Of a stretch of DNA of 64,000 bases, positions 24,429 through 34,200 are shown piece after piece. Under the pieces are notes generated by a model. It ran no database searches. It saw only the letters and a list, made by a program, of their open reading frames with translations, and was not told where the DNA came from. The stretch's first letter is position 1. Every line of letters starts with the position of its first letter. Source of the DNA: BRH-c25 sp012519325 (GTDB lineage Bacteria > Bacillota > Clostridia > Lutisporales > Lutisporaceae); assembly GCA_050950645.1 (NCBI GenBank), contig JBMNHZ010000007.1, forward strand, positions 124,001 to 188,000. The letters are read 5' to 3'. The position numbers and the translations under genes are program-made.

Positions 24429-24477
24429 ACATAATCCTCCTTAAAGCAATTATTTCTAACAGTATGTATTTTTATTA

Positions 24478-24504
24478 CTAGCACTCACCTTGACTGAGTG
24501 CTAA
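24478..24504. promoter_or_regulatory. CIRCE operator (HrcA binding site)
   Basis: CTAGCACTC, 9-base spacer, GAGTGCTAA, one mismatch from the CIRCE consensus TTAGCACTC-N9-GAGTGCTAA. It is located in the groESL leader just downstream of the promoter. Confidence 0.97.
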
Positions 24505-24515
24505 CTACACTTTAT

Positions 24516-24544
24516 ATAATAAATAAAGAAATTTATATAATCAA
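24516..24544 (-). promoter_or_regulatory. groESL promoter
   Basis: Minus-strand TTGATT, 17-base spacer, TATTAT, placing the transcription start next to CIRCE. Confidence 0.6.
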
Positions 24545-24687
24545 ACTCCCAAATAAGCCAAAAACAGCAAATAATGATAATAGCATTTCAATATCTTATA
24601 TTATTTCAGTATTACTCCATATTTGTACTTTTTTCTCAATATTCTCCCCCTTTGCAGAGTCTTCGTACCGTATTTCGGTATTTATTA

Positions 24688-25368
24688 TTACATAAAAAGC
24701 ATCAGTATTATCGGAAGGAATATAGCCGGGAGCATATTGCCAACCTTCAGCCTCTTTATTTCCAGGATATTTATTCCCATTCCTACAAGCAGAATTCCCC
24801 CTACAGCTGTCATTTCAATAATTACCGCTTCGCTAAGATATGGAGCAACATATGAAGCAAGAAGGGTTAAGGATCCCTGATACAGCAGAACGGGCAAGAA
24901 TGACAGTACTACCCCCATACCAAGAGTTGACGCGAATACAACTGATGTCACTCCGTCTAATACCGACTTCGTCAGCAATATATTGTGATCATTCAGTAGT
25001 CCGCTCCGGAGCGGCCCCATAATTGACATGGTGCCTACGCAGTATAGGAGACTGGCAGTTACGAAGCCTTTTGAAAGGTTCCCTTCTTTGGAATTAAGCT
25101 TGTCCTGAACATAATTGCCTAAATCGTTCATTCTTTTTTCTATGTCTATCCATTCTCCTATTATTGAACCAATTACAAGACTGAATATTACAATCATAGC
25201 ATTCTGTGAACCAATCGCAAACGTAATACCAAGTCCAAGGGTAAAAAGCCCCAATCCCGAAGTAATGATATTATTGAAACGCTTTGATATTCCTTTTCTA
25301 AAAATGCTTCCTGCAATGCCGCCAATAATTATTGCCCCTGCATTTGCTATAGTACCTAATAAAACCAA
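24688..25368 (-). CDS. DUF554 family membrane protein
   Basis: A 226-residue integral membrane protein with about six or seven hydrophobic segments. Family features: the N-terminal GTIANAGAIIIGGIAGSIFR, the central LLYCVGTMSIMGPLRSGL and LDGVTSVVFASTLGMGVVLS. The function of DUF554 (YdfK-like) proteins is not established; a transport or channel role has been suggested only by topology. The start is taken as TTG 25368 because GGAGGG lies seven bases upstream and this yields the usual short N-terminus. ATG 25383 overlaps that ribosome site and has none of its own. An apparent N-terminal extension beyond 25400 is encoded by a repeat element and is not part of the gene. Confidence 0.8.
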   Translation of the reverse strand: MVLLGTIANAGAIIIGGIAGSIFRKGISKRFNNIITSGLGLFTLGLGITFAIGSQNAMIVIFSLVIGSIIGEWIDIEKRMNDLGNYVQDKLNSKEGNLSKGFVTASLLYCVGTMSIMGPLRSGLLNDHNILLTKSVLDGVTSVVFASTLGMGVVLSFLPVLLYQGSLTLLASYVAPYLSEAVIIEMTAVGGILLVGMGINILEIKRLKVGNMLPAIFLPIILMLFM

Positions 25369-25405
25369 AATGAATCCCTCCATAATTATATTAGAAGTAA
25401 AATGC

Positions 25406-25499
25406 AAAAGCGTCGTGAGACTGTCTTTTCCTCTGGGGTATTCCCGTTCCGTGGTCAGTGGAAGGTTTCGTCGAAAATATCTTCCCCACGCCGGTATTT
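25406..25499 (+). repeat. 94-bp dispersed element, copy A
   Basis: Matches the reverse complement of 44892-44985 over 94 bases without gaps, with 11 mismatches by my count. It starts AAAAGCGTCGTGAGACTG and ends CCCACGCCGGTATTT. It is located just upstream of the DUF554 gene in the opposite orientation. Nine of the eleven differences are transitions, so a structured RNA or decaying repeat is possible. I do not recognise the family. Confidence 0.85.
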
Positions 25500-25693
25500 G
25501 CATTTCCTCAATACTGCTATACTATACAAGCTCTTGCTTGGTATGAATATTAAGGAGCACTTGCCTTGTATAACAGCGAGCACTTATTGGCTTTGGGCAA
25601 CAGAATCCAGCGAAGATGCGCAGTAAAATCCGTGGGATTTACGTGAGGTAAATCCAGCACATACCAACAGGAGGTTGGGTTTATGTGCGTCAG

Positions 25694-25817
25694 GAAGGAC
25701 ACGGGGAAGGACACGGGGAAGGACACGGGGACGTTTCGCGTGTCTCGCTTTCAGTGGGGAAACGTCCCCATGTCCTTTGTGAGACAGGGGAAACGTCCCC
25801 GTGTCCTTTTCTGATAG
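25694..25817. repeat. GGGGACGTTTC repeat block, second copy
   Basis: Three perfect tandem AAGGACACGGGG units (25694, 25706, 25718) run into ACGTTTCGCGTGTCTC. Two reverse-complement arms with GGGGAAACGTCCCC then end in ATGTCCTT and GTGTCCTT. The layout mirrors the block at 6763-6902, with more copies on the other arm. It lies between the ogg-type gene and the DUF554 gene; bases 25500-25690 hold no recognisable gene. Confidence 0.9.
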
Positions 25818-25833
25818 TTGCTGCGCAATTTTC

Positions 25834-26721
25834 TTAAATGCTCTTATCCGGATTGATTTTATGCAGCCTCGCATAATAGAATAGATACTCCTGGGCAAAG
25901 CCTGCCAGATTTCCGAACTTTTTTGACGCAAAATTATGTATCTCTTTCATTTTGACATCTCTCCCCAGAAAAAAATACTCCGTAACCCTCTTAACCCATA
26001 CGTCCACCGGATAGGCATCATATTTTTGCATGGAAAAAAGCATTATACAGTCCGCTACCTTTGGACCTACTCCGGGAATCTTCATCAGTTCCTTTCTGGC
26101 TTCACCGATATCCCGCGCGGCTATCTCCTCCAGCTTGATTTCTCCCTCACTTATCATTCTTACTGCCTGATATATGTATTTGCACCTGAAGCCCGCCCTG
26201 CACAGGGATAAGCCCTCCAAATCAGCCTTCTGAAGCTCTGAAGGGGTTGGAAAAGCATAATAGTCCCTCCCATTATATTGAATATTCCGACCGTACATTT
26301 CAGACAACAGGCCGATACTTCTTGATATCATAGGTATACTGTTGTTTGCTGATATTATATATGATATCAGGAGCTCCCATGGCTCTTGCTTCAGTATCCT
26401 TATACCTTTTCCATGCTTTATGGCCATATCAAGCACAGGTTCCCTTGCCAGTTCCTTTTTTATTGCGCCGTAATCCCTTCCCAAATCAAAATAATCAAAC
26501 CAAATTTCCCGGAAATCCTTAAGATTTGTATTGTCAAGAATCACGATTCCTTTTTCATAATCGGATCTGACATTAAGAACCTTACCGAAGGCAATTCCCG
26601 TATAGCTTCCGTCCTCATCCTTTGTCCATCGGAAGCATTGTCCACATTCAAATATGTGCCTGGCATCAAAATCATTTACATCTTCAAGTATAAGACCATT
26701 TTCAATTTCATTTATTTTCAT
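25834..26721 (-). CDS. 8-oxoguanine DNA glycosylase/AP lyase, OGG1-like
   Basis: Base-excision-repair glycosylase of the HhH-GPD superfamily, 295 residues. The N-terminal OGG domain contains FECGQCFRW; the catalytic domain has the helix-hairpin-helix KIPGVGPKVADCIMLFSM, in which the lysine of GPKVADC is the expected nucleophile, and the conserved aspartate in PVDVWVKR. This supports bifunctional removal of 8-oxoguanine rather than AlkA-type alkylpurines (AlkA lacks the lysine). ATG 26721 follows GGAGAATTGACT. It is surrounded by unrelated genes; no operon is evident. The 109 bases upstream of it are noncoding. Confidence 0.9.
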   Translation of the reverse strand: MKINEIENGLILEDVNDFDARHIFECGQCFRWTKDEDGSYTGIAFGKVLNVRSDYEKGIVILDNTNLKDFREIWFDYFDLGRDYGAIKKELAREPVLDMAIKHGKGIRILKQEPWELLISYIISANNSIPMISRSIGLLSEMYGRNIQYNGRDYYAFPTPSELQKADLEGLSLCRAGFRCKYIYQAVRMISEGEIKLEEIAARDIGEARKELMKIPGVGPKVADCIMLFSMQKYDAYPVDVWVKRVTEYFFLGRDVKMKEIHNFASKKFGNLAGFAQEYLFYYARLHKINPDKSI

Positions 26722-26836
26722 AGTCAATTCTCCTTATTCCCACATCCCGCATTCCCGCAACCCTGCCCATGTCATCCTAAGATTCTTCACTGCATTCAAA
26801 TCCCTTCCTAATCTGGCTTCTGGCTTCTGGCATCTG

Positions 26837-27649
26837 TTACGTCGTTATAGCCTTCACAGTTACATTTATACTTAATACATTTATACCCGTCATGTATTCA
26901 ATTTCTTTCACCAGTTTTTTCTGCAGTTCAACTATCATAAGATCAATTCTTGTAATCAGTTTAATCGATAAGTCAATGTCAATTATTATTCCATCCGGCT
27001 TGTTTTCTATCCTGACTCTCATTATTTTGTTTATTCTCTCCACCTTGGATGCACAAATGCTGATTATCTGCACCAGTGCTGCCTTTGAAATCTCATATTT
27101 CCCCAAATAACTGAAGGTAGGCCTTATTATGGTCTTTTCTACTATATCAGAAAACCTGCCCTTCTTGCTGAATATCTTAAGAGAATCTATAAAATAACCT
27201 GAAAAATCCTTCTTAACTTCGAAGGTAGGCACGGGAATTACATGTTTTCCATCCTCACGGCGTGATTTTTTGGCCTGCTCTATTTCCTTATCAGTGGACA
27301 CATTCTCAATGTACAGTACCTCATGCAGTTCGGGAAGCTCCAGCACCTTACATATTTCCTTGACCATTTTAAGGGAGGTGCCCAAAATAAGGAGTTTTTC
27401 CATATTTATCTCATTCAGGGTGTTTTTAACCTTTTCTCTATGTTCAGAATCACTAAAAAGTGCCCTTCTTACCGATGCTATGCGGGTGCTTTCCCTTTTT
27501 GCCGACTGGCCTGCTATTACTCTTGTGCCGCCTATTAACAGTCCATCGTCTATTATATATTCTATATCCCTGTCTTTTGCAACTATAAAAGCCTTGTAGC
27601 TTTTCCCGGTACCGCTCTGGCCTACAAGTGCGTAAACCTCCACGTTCAT
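26837..27649 (-). CDS. P-loop protein with C-terminal Asp23/Gls24-like region
   Basis: A 270-residue protein. Near the N-terminus is a Walker A motif, ALVGQSGTGKSYKA, followed by DDGLLIGGTRVIAG and a segment like nucleoside/sugar kinases or small ATPases (EKLLILGTSLKMVKEIC). From about residue 170 the chain resembles Asp23/Gls24 (DUF322) alkaline-shock proteins: a long amphipathic region with strand pairs (GKYEISKAALVQIISICASK, IIIDIDLSIKLITRID) and the ending INVLSINVTVKAI. I recognise the combination as a conserved clostridial hypothetical protein without known function. Start ATG 27649; a GTG two codons later has better ribosome-site spacing. Confidence 0.7.
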   Translation of the reverse strand: MNVEVYALVGQSGTGKSYKAFIVAKDRDIEYIIDDGLLIGGTRVIAGQSAKRESTRIASVRRALFSDSEHREKVKNTLNEINMEKLLILGTSLKMVKEICKVLELPELHEVLYIENVSTDKEIEQAKKSRREDGKHVIPVPTFEVKKDFSGYFIDSLKIFSKKGRFSDIVEKTIIRPTFSYLGKYEISKAALVQIISICASKVERINKIMRVRIENKPDGIIIDIDLSIKLITRIDLMIVELQKKLVKEIEYMTGINVLSINVTVKAITT

Positions 27650-27816
27650 ACCCCCAATGCCTTTAGAATGAGTTTTTATATAATATAAGTATTATTCTAT
27701 CATATTTAGAAGGATTTAAAACAAAAAAATTATAGGGACGTTTCTCACTTATAAATAAAGCGTATGGATGTAATTTAAAATGTGGTAAACTTGAATTAAA
27801 GAGGGAGATGATAATA

Positions 27817-28206
27817 TTGAGCAGCAGTAAAAGTATTCAGGAAGAAATGCTGAAGAAAAAAATATGGGCTGTAATAGGTGCAAACAATGATTCCGATAAA
27901 TTCGGCAATATTATTTATAAGAAGTTAAAATGCGAAGGCTACAAGATATATCCGGTAAATCCCATGTATGAATATGTGGATGGGGACCGGTGCTATCCAA
28001 ATCTGTCGTCGCTTCCGGAGCTCCCAGAGGTTCTGGATATGGTTGTATCTCCAAAAATAGGCAAGGCATTTATAGAGGAAACCGCTGCACTTGGCATAAA
28101 AAATATCTGGCTTCAGCCGGGAACCTGTAACCGGGAAATCCTGGAGCTCCTAAAGGCAAAGCAGCTGACTGGGCTGCAGGCATGCGTTCTGGTTGCATTA
28201 AGCTGA
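27817..28206 (+). CDS. CoA-binding domain protein (YccU-like)
   Basis: A 129-residue Rossmann-fold protein of the CoA_binding_2 family: WAVIGANNDSDKFGNIIYKK at the dinucleotide/CoA-binding loop, then YKIYPVNPMYEYVDGDRCYP and the NIWLQPGTCNREI motif. Family members bind CoA in the cytoplasm, and their physiological role is unclear. The start is TTG 27817, nine bases after GAGGGAG; the in-frame ATG at 27808 directly abuts that ribosome site and is unlikely. A hairpin terminator of the GGGGACG type follows four bases after the stop. Confidence 0.82.
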   Translation: MSSSKSIQEEMLKKKIWAVIGANNDSDKFGNIIYKKLKCEGYKIYPVNPMYEYVDGDRCYPNLSSLPELPEVLDMVVSPKIGKAFIEETAALGIKNIWLQPGTCNREILELLKAKQLTGLQACVLVALS

Positions 28207-28210
28207 TTGA

Positions 28211-28245
28211 AGACGCGGGGACGTTGCTCAAATGTCCCCGCGTCT
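28211..28245. terminator. Convergent-gene hairpin of the GGGGACG family
   Basis: AGACGCGGGGAC and GTCCCCGCGTCT form a perfect 12-bp stem with an 11-base loop between the CoA-binding gene and the convergent giant surface-protein gene. Confidence 0.8.
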
Positions 28246-28259
28246 CATTATCTGTAACT

Positions 28260-31200
28260 TTATTTCACCATGTTCATTATCAGTCTCCTGAGAATCGTGC
28301 TGATCTCCGCTCTTGTACATTTTCCTTTAGGATCAAAGCAGTTGCCTGGTTTTCCGCTCATAATTCCCGCCTTTTGTATGGTTCTTACATCAGCTTTTGC
28401 CCACGGGCTTATCTGAGCTTCATCCGCAAAAGCGTAAGCTGCCGTATTGGTTTCTTCTAATTTTATTCCTGTAAATTCAGCAAAGTTTGCCAGAATTACC
28501 GCTATTTCTTCACGGCTTACAACCTTTTCTGGGGCGTATTGTCCGTTTCCGACACCGGCAACAATACCGTTCTGTGCCGCCCATTCCACATAAGGTGCAT
28601 AGTAGGCATCCTTACTTACATCTGTGAAACGGGAGTTAGTGAAGCCGCTGGTGTCAGCATCCCATAACCTGCCTAATATTGTTACTGCCATACCTCTTGT
28701 CAGGGAAGCTTCAGGGCTGAATACCCCTTCTGCCGTACCAACCAGCAGTTCCCTTGCGGTAATGAAATCTATGTCTTTCTTTGCCCAATGTCCTGCGGTA
28801 TCCGTGAAAATCTTCTCATTGTTTTTGAACAGGTATTCATTCTCCTTACGTTCAACTATATTCATCATATTCCCAATTACGGCACTGAATTTCAATATGT
28901 TTTCTTTCCCGTCCTTTATGAAATACGGTACCGTCGTATCATCAGGTATTACATCCTGAGGAATCTGCAGTGATTTCTTTAATACATCGATTCTCGCATC
29001 AGCAAATACATAATCCGAGCAGCTTGACTGGATTACAGTGGCAAAACCTTCTTCATCCACTACTGCCATCTGCATGAATTCCAGTTCTCCGGTTTCCTTG
29101 TTTTTATAATAATAGTACAAGGCCTGCCCTGCATATTCCTTGCCTATTCTAATTTTGATCTCTGCTTCTCCCGGAAGCTTTCCGCTGTGGTTGAAATGTA
29201 CTGCTGCAATAATCTTATCATTTTTGATTTTGCTGAAAGTCATTCCGAAGTCGATGTATCCCTGTCCGGCAGTATCCTTAATGGATCCTTTCTTGAATGT
29301 TATAGTATAGCCTTTACCCTTAATTACAATATCCCTGCTTTGATTCATATCCGCCATTTTCTTTAATATCTGCGCACTGACTGTTGAATAACCTCCAATA
29401 TCAATAGAGACAGGATTTTGTGACCAGTCAATGCTGCCGATGTCCAATGTGTTATTTCCCTGGGTATTTCCTGTGTTTGTGTCTGATCTGTCATCTGAAT
29501 CTTCATCGGCTGCTGCGGTTACCTTCAGCTCTGCCGTCACCTCTGCTACACCGTAATTATTATCTCCGTTGTAAACTGCTCTGAGCTTGTGTGCTCCTGC
29601 AGATGCATTTCTCCAGATATATTTAGCTCTGCCGTTAACAATAGGTACAAGATCCTCCAATACCGTGTAATCGCTTTCGAATCTTACAGTACCGGTCGGA
29701 ACATCACTTCCCTCTCCGCTTACAATTGCCGTCAGTGTGACAGGTTTTCCATATACTGCATTCCCGCCAGTATTAAGCGTTATTTGCGAAGTACCTTTCC
29801 CTACTGTAACGCCGGCCGGACTGCAGCTTATTTTTGCTGTTTTATTATCAACAGCATTATTGTTGGTGTTAGTCACAATGCAGTAGTAATATACAGTGCC
29901 TGCCTGTGCCGTAGGGGGTGAATAGGCTGTTCCCACGGCTCCCTCTATTGGACTTCCATCAACAGTATTGTTGTATAAATTCTTATACCATTGGTAGGAC
30001 AATACCCCTCCGTCATCTGTCTCAGCTGCTATTTCCAGATTCACAGTGCCTCCCATAGCTGCGGTTGCGTCTTCCGGCTCTTTGGTCAGTATTGGTATCT
30101 TTGCATCCATAGGCGCATATTCTCCGCCTTCGGGAGGGAACTCTGCCGGTGTTGCATTTCCCGACCATTCCGACCAGGGACCTGTTCCTGCGGCATTTTT
30201 TGCCGCGACTCTGAATTTGTATGTTCTGCCATTGACCAGGCCTGTGAATTCGTATCTTCCCGATGCCACGGAATTTCTTGATATAGTGTCCGTTTCATCA
30301 TTGATATTTTTTGCTTCCACTATATAGCCTGTCAACGGTATTCCCCCTGTATCGGAAGGAGGCGTAAAATAGACATAAACCGTACCATTCCGCGGTAGAA
30401 CTTTATCAACTGTCGGAGCCCCGGGCATTTCACCTGTGGACTTGACTATTACATCCTTAAAGGCTGCCGTGTTTTTATCAGCCACACGAAGTATGGTTTC
30501 TCCTTCATCTGAGCTTTCTATTGTTATTTTCTTATTGTCTTTATCATAACTCATATCTGTTAATATCGCAGTTTTCCCTGAGGCTTGAAGCTCTGTCAGC
30601 TCAATGTCCGGGGCCCCACTTCCGCTGGATTCTGTCTCCACTGCAAAGCTGCCGGGTTCTCCCGGAACAACGTAAAGCCTGTCTGCCATTTTTATGCTGC
30701 CTATGGGAGGTATTTCCGCAAAAGCTGTATTGTTATCATCCTCATCAAATTCTGATGTATCTGTTTCTGCCAAAAATCGCAGCTTCAAAGACCTGTCCGA
30801 AGGATCTTCCGCATAATTGTCAAAATATGAAAGAGGCAGCAGCAAGTCGTTTTCATTATTAAGCTTCAATGTTCCGTCAGTCTGTACGACGTAATTGCCG
30901 GATCCATCCTTTTCATAATCATGATTGTTGGTTACATAGCTTACTTCTTCATCAAATGCAATTTCCCAAAGGTATACAACTCCTTCAGTGCCTATTTCAC
31001 TAACAGGAAGGTAATTTATGACTTCTTCTCCGCCTTCTGTTGCAGTCTTTCCATATTCAACCTTCAGAGTTGTATTTGAAGCTGTTACAGCCCCATAGTT
31101 TTTAACCGTTGCAGTAATATCAACAGGCAAATACCTCTCTCCGCCTATTGTTACAATTTCACCGCCCTTCTTTACGGAGACATCCTCCAGAACCAGTTCA

Positions 31201-34200
31201 GCCATATCCTGATCCGTAGAGTACCAGGAAATACCTTCCGGTTTTGCGGTATCCAAGCTGCTATAGTTATAGGCGTCGCCATAGCTTGCGTCTTCCTTTA
31301 CTGTAAAGTAAAGGTATTTGCCATCCAGATCGGAGGGCAAAGGATCTGATAGAATCTGTGTCCCAATCTGTCCATATACGGTGTCTTCGCTTTGCAGCAG
31401 GGTATCCAAATATCCTCCCGAAGGAATATTAGACTTTACACTCCATTCTGCCAGGGATATACCGTTAGTGCCATCCCCATGCATCATATTAATCTTAAGA
31501 GGCTTATCCGTCGACCCCCTCAGGGCAAAGTCCCCTACATTCTTAAAGGTCACCCTGGGTGTCAGCCTGGCTCCCGGTACAAACACCTTATTATCGAGAA
31601 TCAGTGACGGTGAGCTGATGGTCCTTGTTCCCACAGGAAAGCTCATGGTATAAAAGCCCCTGGTACTCTCCTTGGTATAATGTGTCGTTCCATCTTTTTT
31701 GGGCATTTTTACCGTTTCTCCGGTAATCAGATTTGTCATTTCTTCCAGTTCCGTAAGGGCAGTCTGAGATACCAGCGTCAGAGAGCCTCCATTTCCGACA
31801 ACCACTTTAGGTTTTTGAAATACCAGCTTGTAATCATCATTATTGTATTCTTCCTTAATAGCTTCCTCTGTCCAACCGACCTCCGCCGACTCCTCGTATA
31901 TGCTCATGCCTCTCATTGCAAGCATTATGCCTTTCCCCCAGGTTCCCGTATTTGGATCGTATTTCGTCATATATATGGCATTATTATTGGTATAGGGTAC
32001 CGGTGAGGTATATACTGCGGAAATATTCCCTTTACCGTCCAGACCTATTGAAAAGTCTCCCTTTCCATCTCCGGTAGTATTATCGCCCAATTCAAAGAAT
32101 GGTGTAATTTCTCCATAGTCAAGATCTCCGTCTGTAATCTCCTCAAGATTATCATTGTTTATGACATAATACCGATTATTCATGTTGAACAGCAGCATCA
32201 GTTCAGGATCACTCTCGTCGGGATCCAGCCTGCCTTCCATAAATTCCAGCCCGCTGAAGAATGGGTCGATAAATTCTTCACTGCGAGAAGTTCCTGCATA
32301 AATCCCATCATAAGCATTATCCTCTGAGTCAACAAGCTTTCTTATAAGCAGCGGTTCTTCCAGAGAAACCTTCCCGTCGCCGTTGATTGCACCTTTTCTC
32401 AGATATAAGAACTTTGCTGTCATATCTACGGCATCATCCGGATCCAGATAGTTGTAGCTTGTTGTATAGGCAAGATAAAATTCATCATTATCCAGAGGAT
32501 ATATATCTGCCTGTTCAACCCTTGTTCCGTCACTTTGCCAAGTAGCATTGGGAGTAATTTCGGTTATTTTAAAGCTTCCGTCCTTTTCTACGCCAAAGGA
32601 AAAAGTTGAATACTTGCCGTATAGAATATTCATATTCCTGAAATTGCCTGCCTTGAAATCAAAGTACGGATACAGTGCTTTTGCTCCTGCCTCATCAAGG
32701 GTATCTTCATCCTCCAATCCGTTCTTACTCTTTATTTGCTCAATCATATTATCCTTGAAATCCGTATCCAAAGTATTCAGCTCATCTTCAGTATATGGTT
32801 CAGCCTTGATACTAAAAACTATGTCCTTATCCCCTACGGTCGCAGTCTTAGGCAGGAAATTGAAATTATCATCGGGTGTTCCTATAATTACAGCTTCTCC
32901 AAAGCCTTGATCCTCATATACCGTATCATAAACAGAGTATTTAATCTGGGTATTGGCGGCACTGTTTTTTAGCACTTCCTCCGTCTCCGAATCTTCCAAT
33001 GCCGAATCAGGAGTTACAACCCGATTATCAATCCAGGCTGCTGCAATTCTTGTACCATCCACATGGACATCAAAGGCAGAATCACCTTTGGAATCCTTTG
33101 CTTCCTCCGGTTTCCCGGCATATACCTTGTCCACTACAGTGTATTTTTTCTCACTATCGCTGACAGGATTTATCAAATTGCCTAATGCATCAATTTTCGA
33201 CAATACCAGCATATCTGCATCAACTGGGGATCTTCCTTCTCCTCCGTCTATCATATACAATATATAGTTTTCACCGTTTACCGAAAAAAGCTTATAATCG
33301 GAGCTGTACCGCAGATTATTCGCAAGCTCTTTGGAAGATGCCCCTGTGTTGTATTCACCCAGTTCAAACACTCCGTGTCCCTGAGGAATGGACATTATCC
33401 CGAATCTTTTTGGTGAACTGCCGATGGTCTGTTCATCATAGGTCCTTCCTGAAATGCGAAGTCCTGTCCGAGGCTGCATTTTCCCTCTCATATCCCCGGC
33501 GGACATTTTACCCATTTGCCCGGATTTTCCCATTTCTTCTCCGAAAACCTGCCATTCAAACTCCCAATCAGGATTTCTTCCTTTCTCATAGGTTAATTCG
33601 AAAGAAATGGCCTCCATTTCAAAACTAAAGCAAAGGAAAACTGCTCTGAAGCCTAAAGCCGCTCCTATTGAAAACTCATCTACTCCCGAAGCTTCCGCAG
33701 TCGCTGCAATCTTTATCAAAAGTCCTGTATTAATCTTCAGGAATATCTCAAACTTGCACAGATCTACTCCGATTCCAACCCCGGCTTCCACTTCGATCTC
33801 CAGGCTTATATCCCCGGTGCATGTTACTTGGCTGGTACGAAGCCCCTCCTCAAAACCATAATCCACTTCAATATTAAGGCCTACCTCAACATCCGCACTG
33901 AAAATAATATATACATATACAATGGGCAAAGGCGGCAGACGTTGAGAAATCTTTACCTCTCCGTTAAAGGTGACAAAAATCTTTGCCTCGTCAAATTCCC
34001 ATTGCGCCTCAATTTCATCATATTCCCACATAAAAGATGCGGAAAAGCCGAACATAAATGAAACATCCACATCAGCCTTAGGCTTTAGCGCCTTGCCGGT
34101 ATCATCCAATCCCTTTGCCGCATTTTTCAGCTGGTCAAATATGTTCTTGTCTGGTGCTCCTTTGCCTACGGCATCCTTCATGTCATCAAGATATTTTGAA

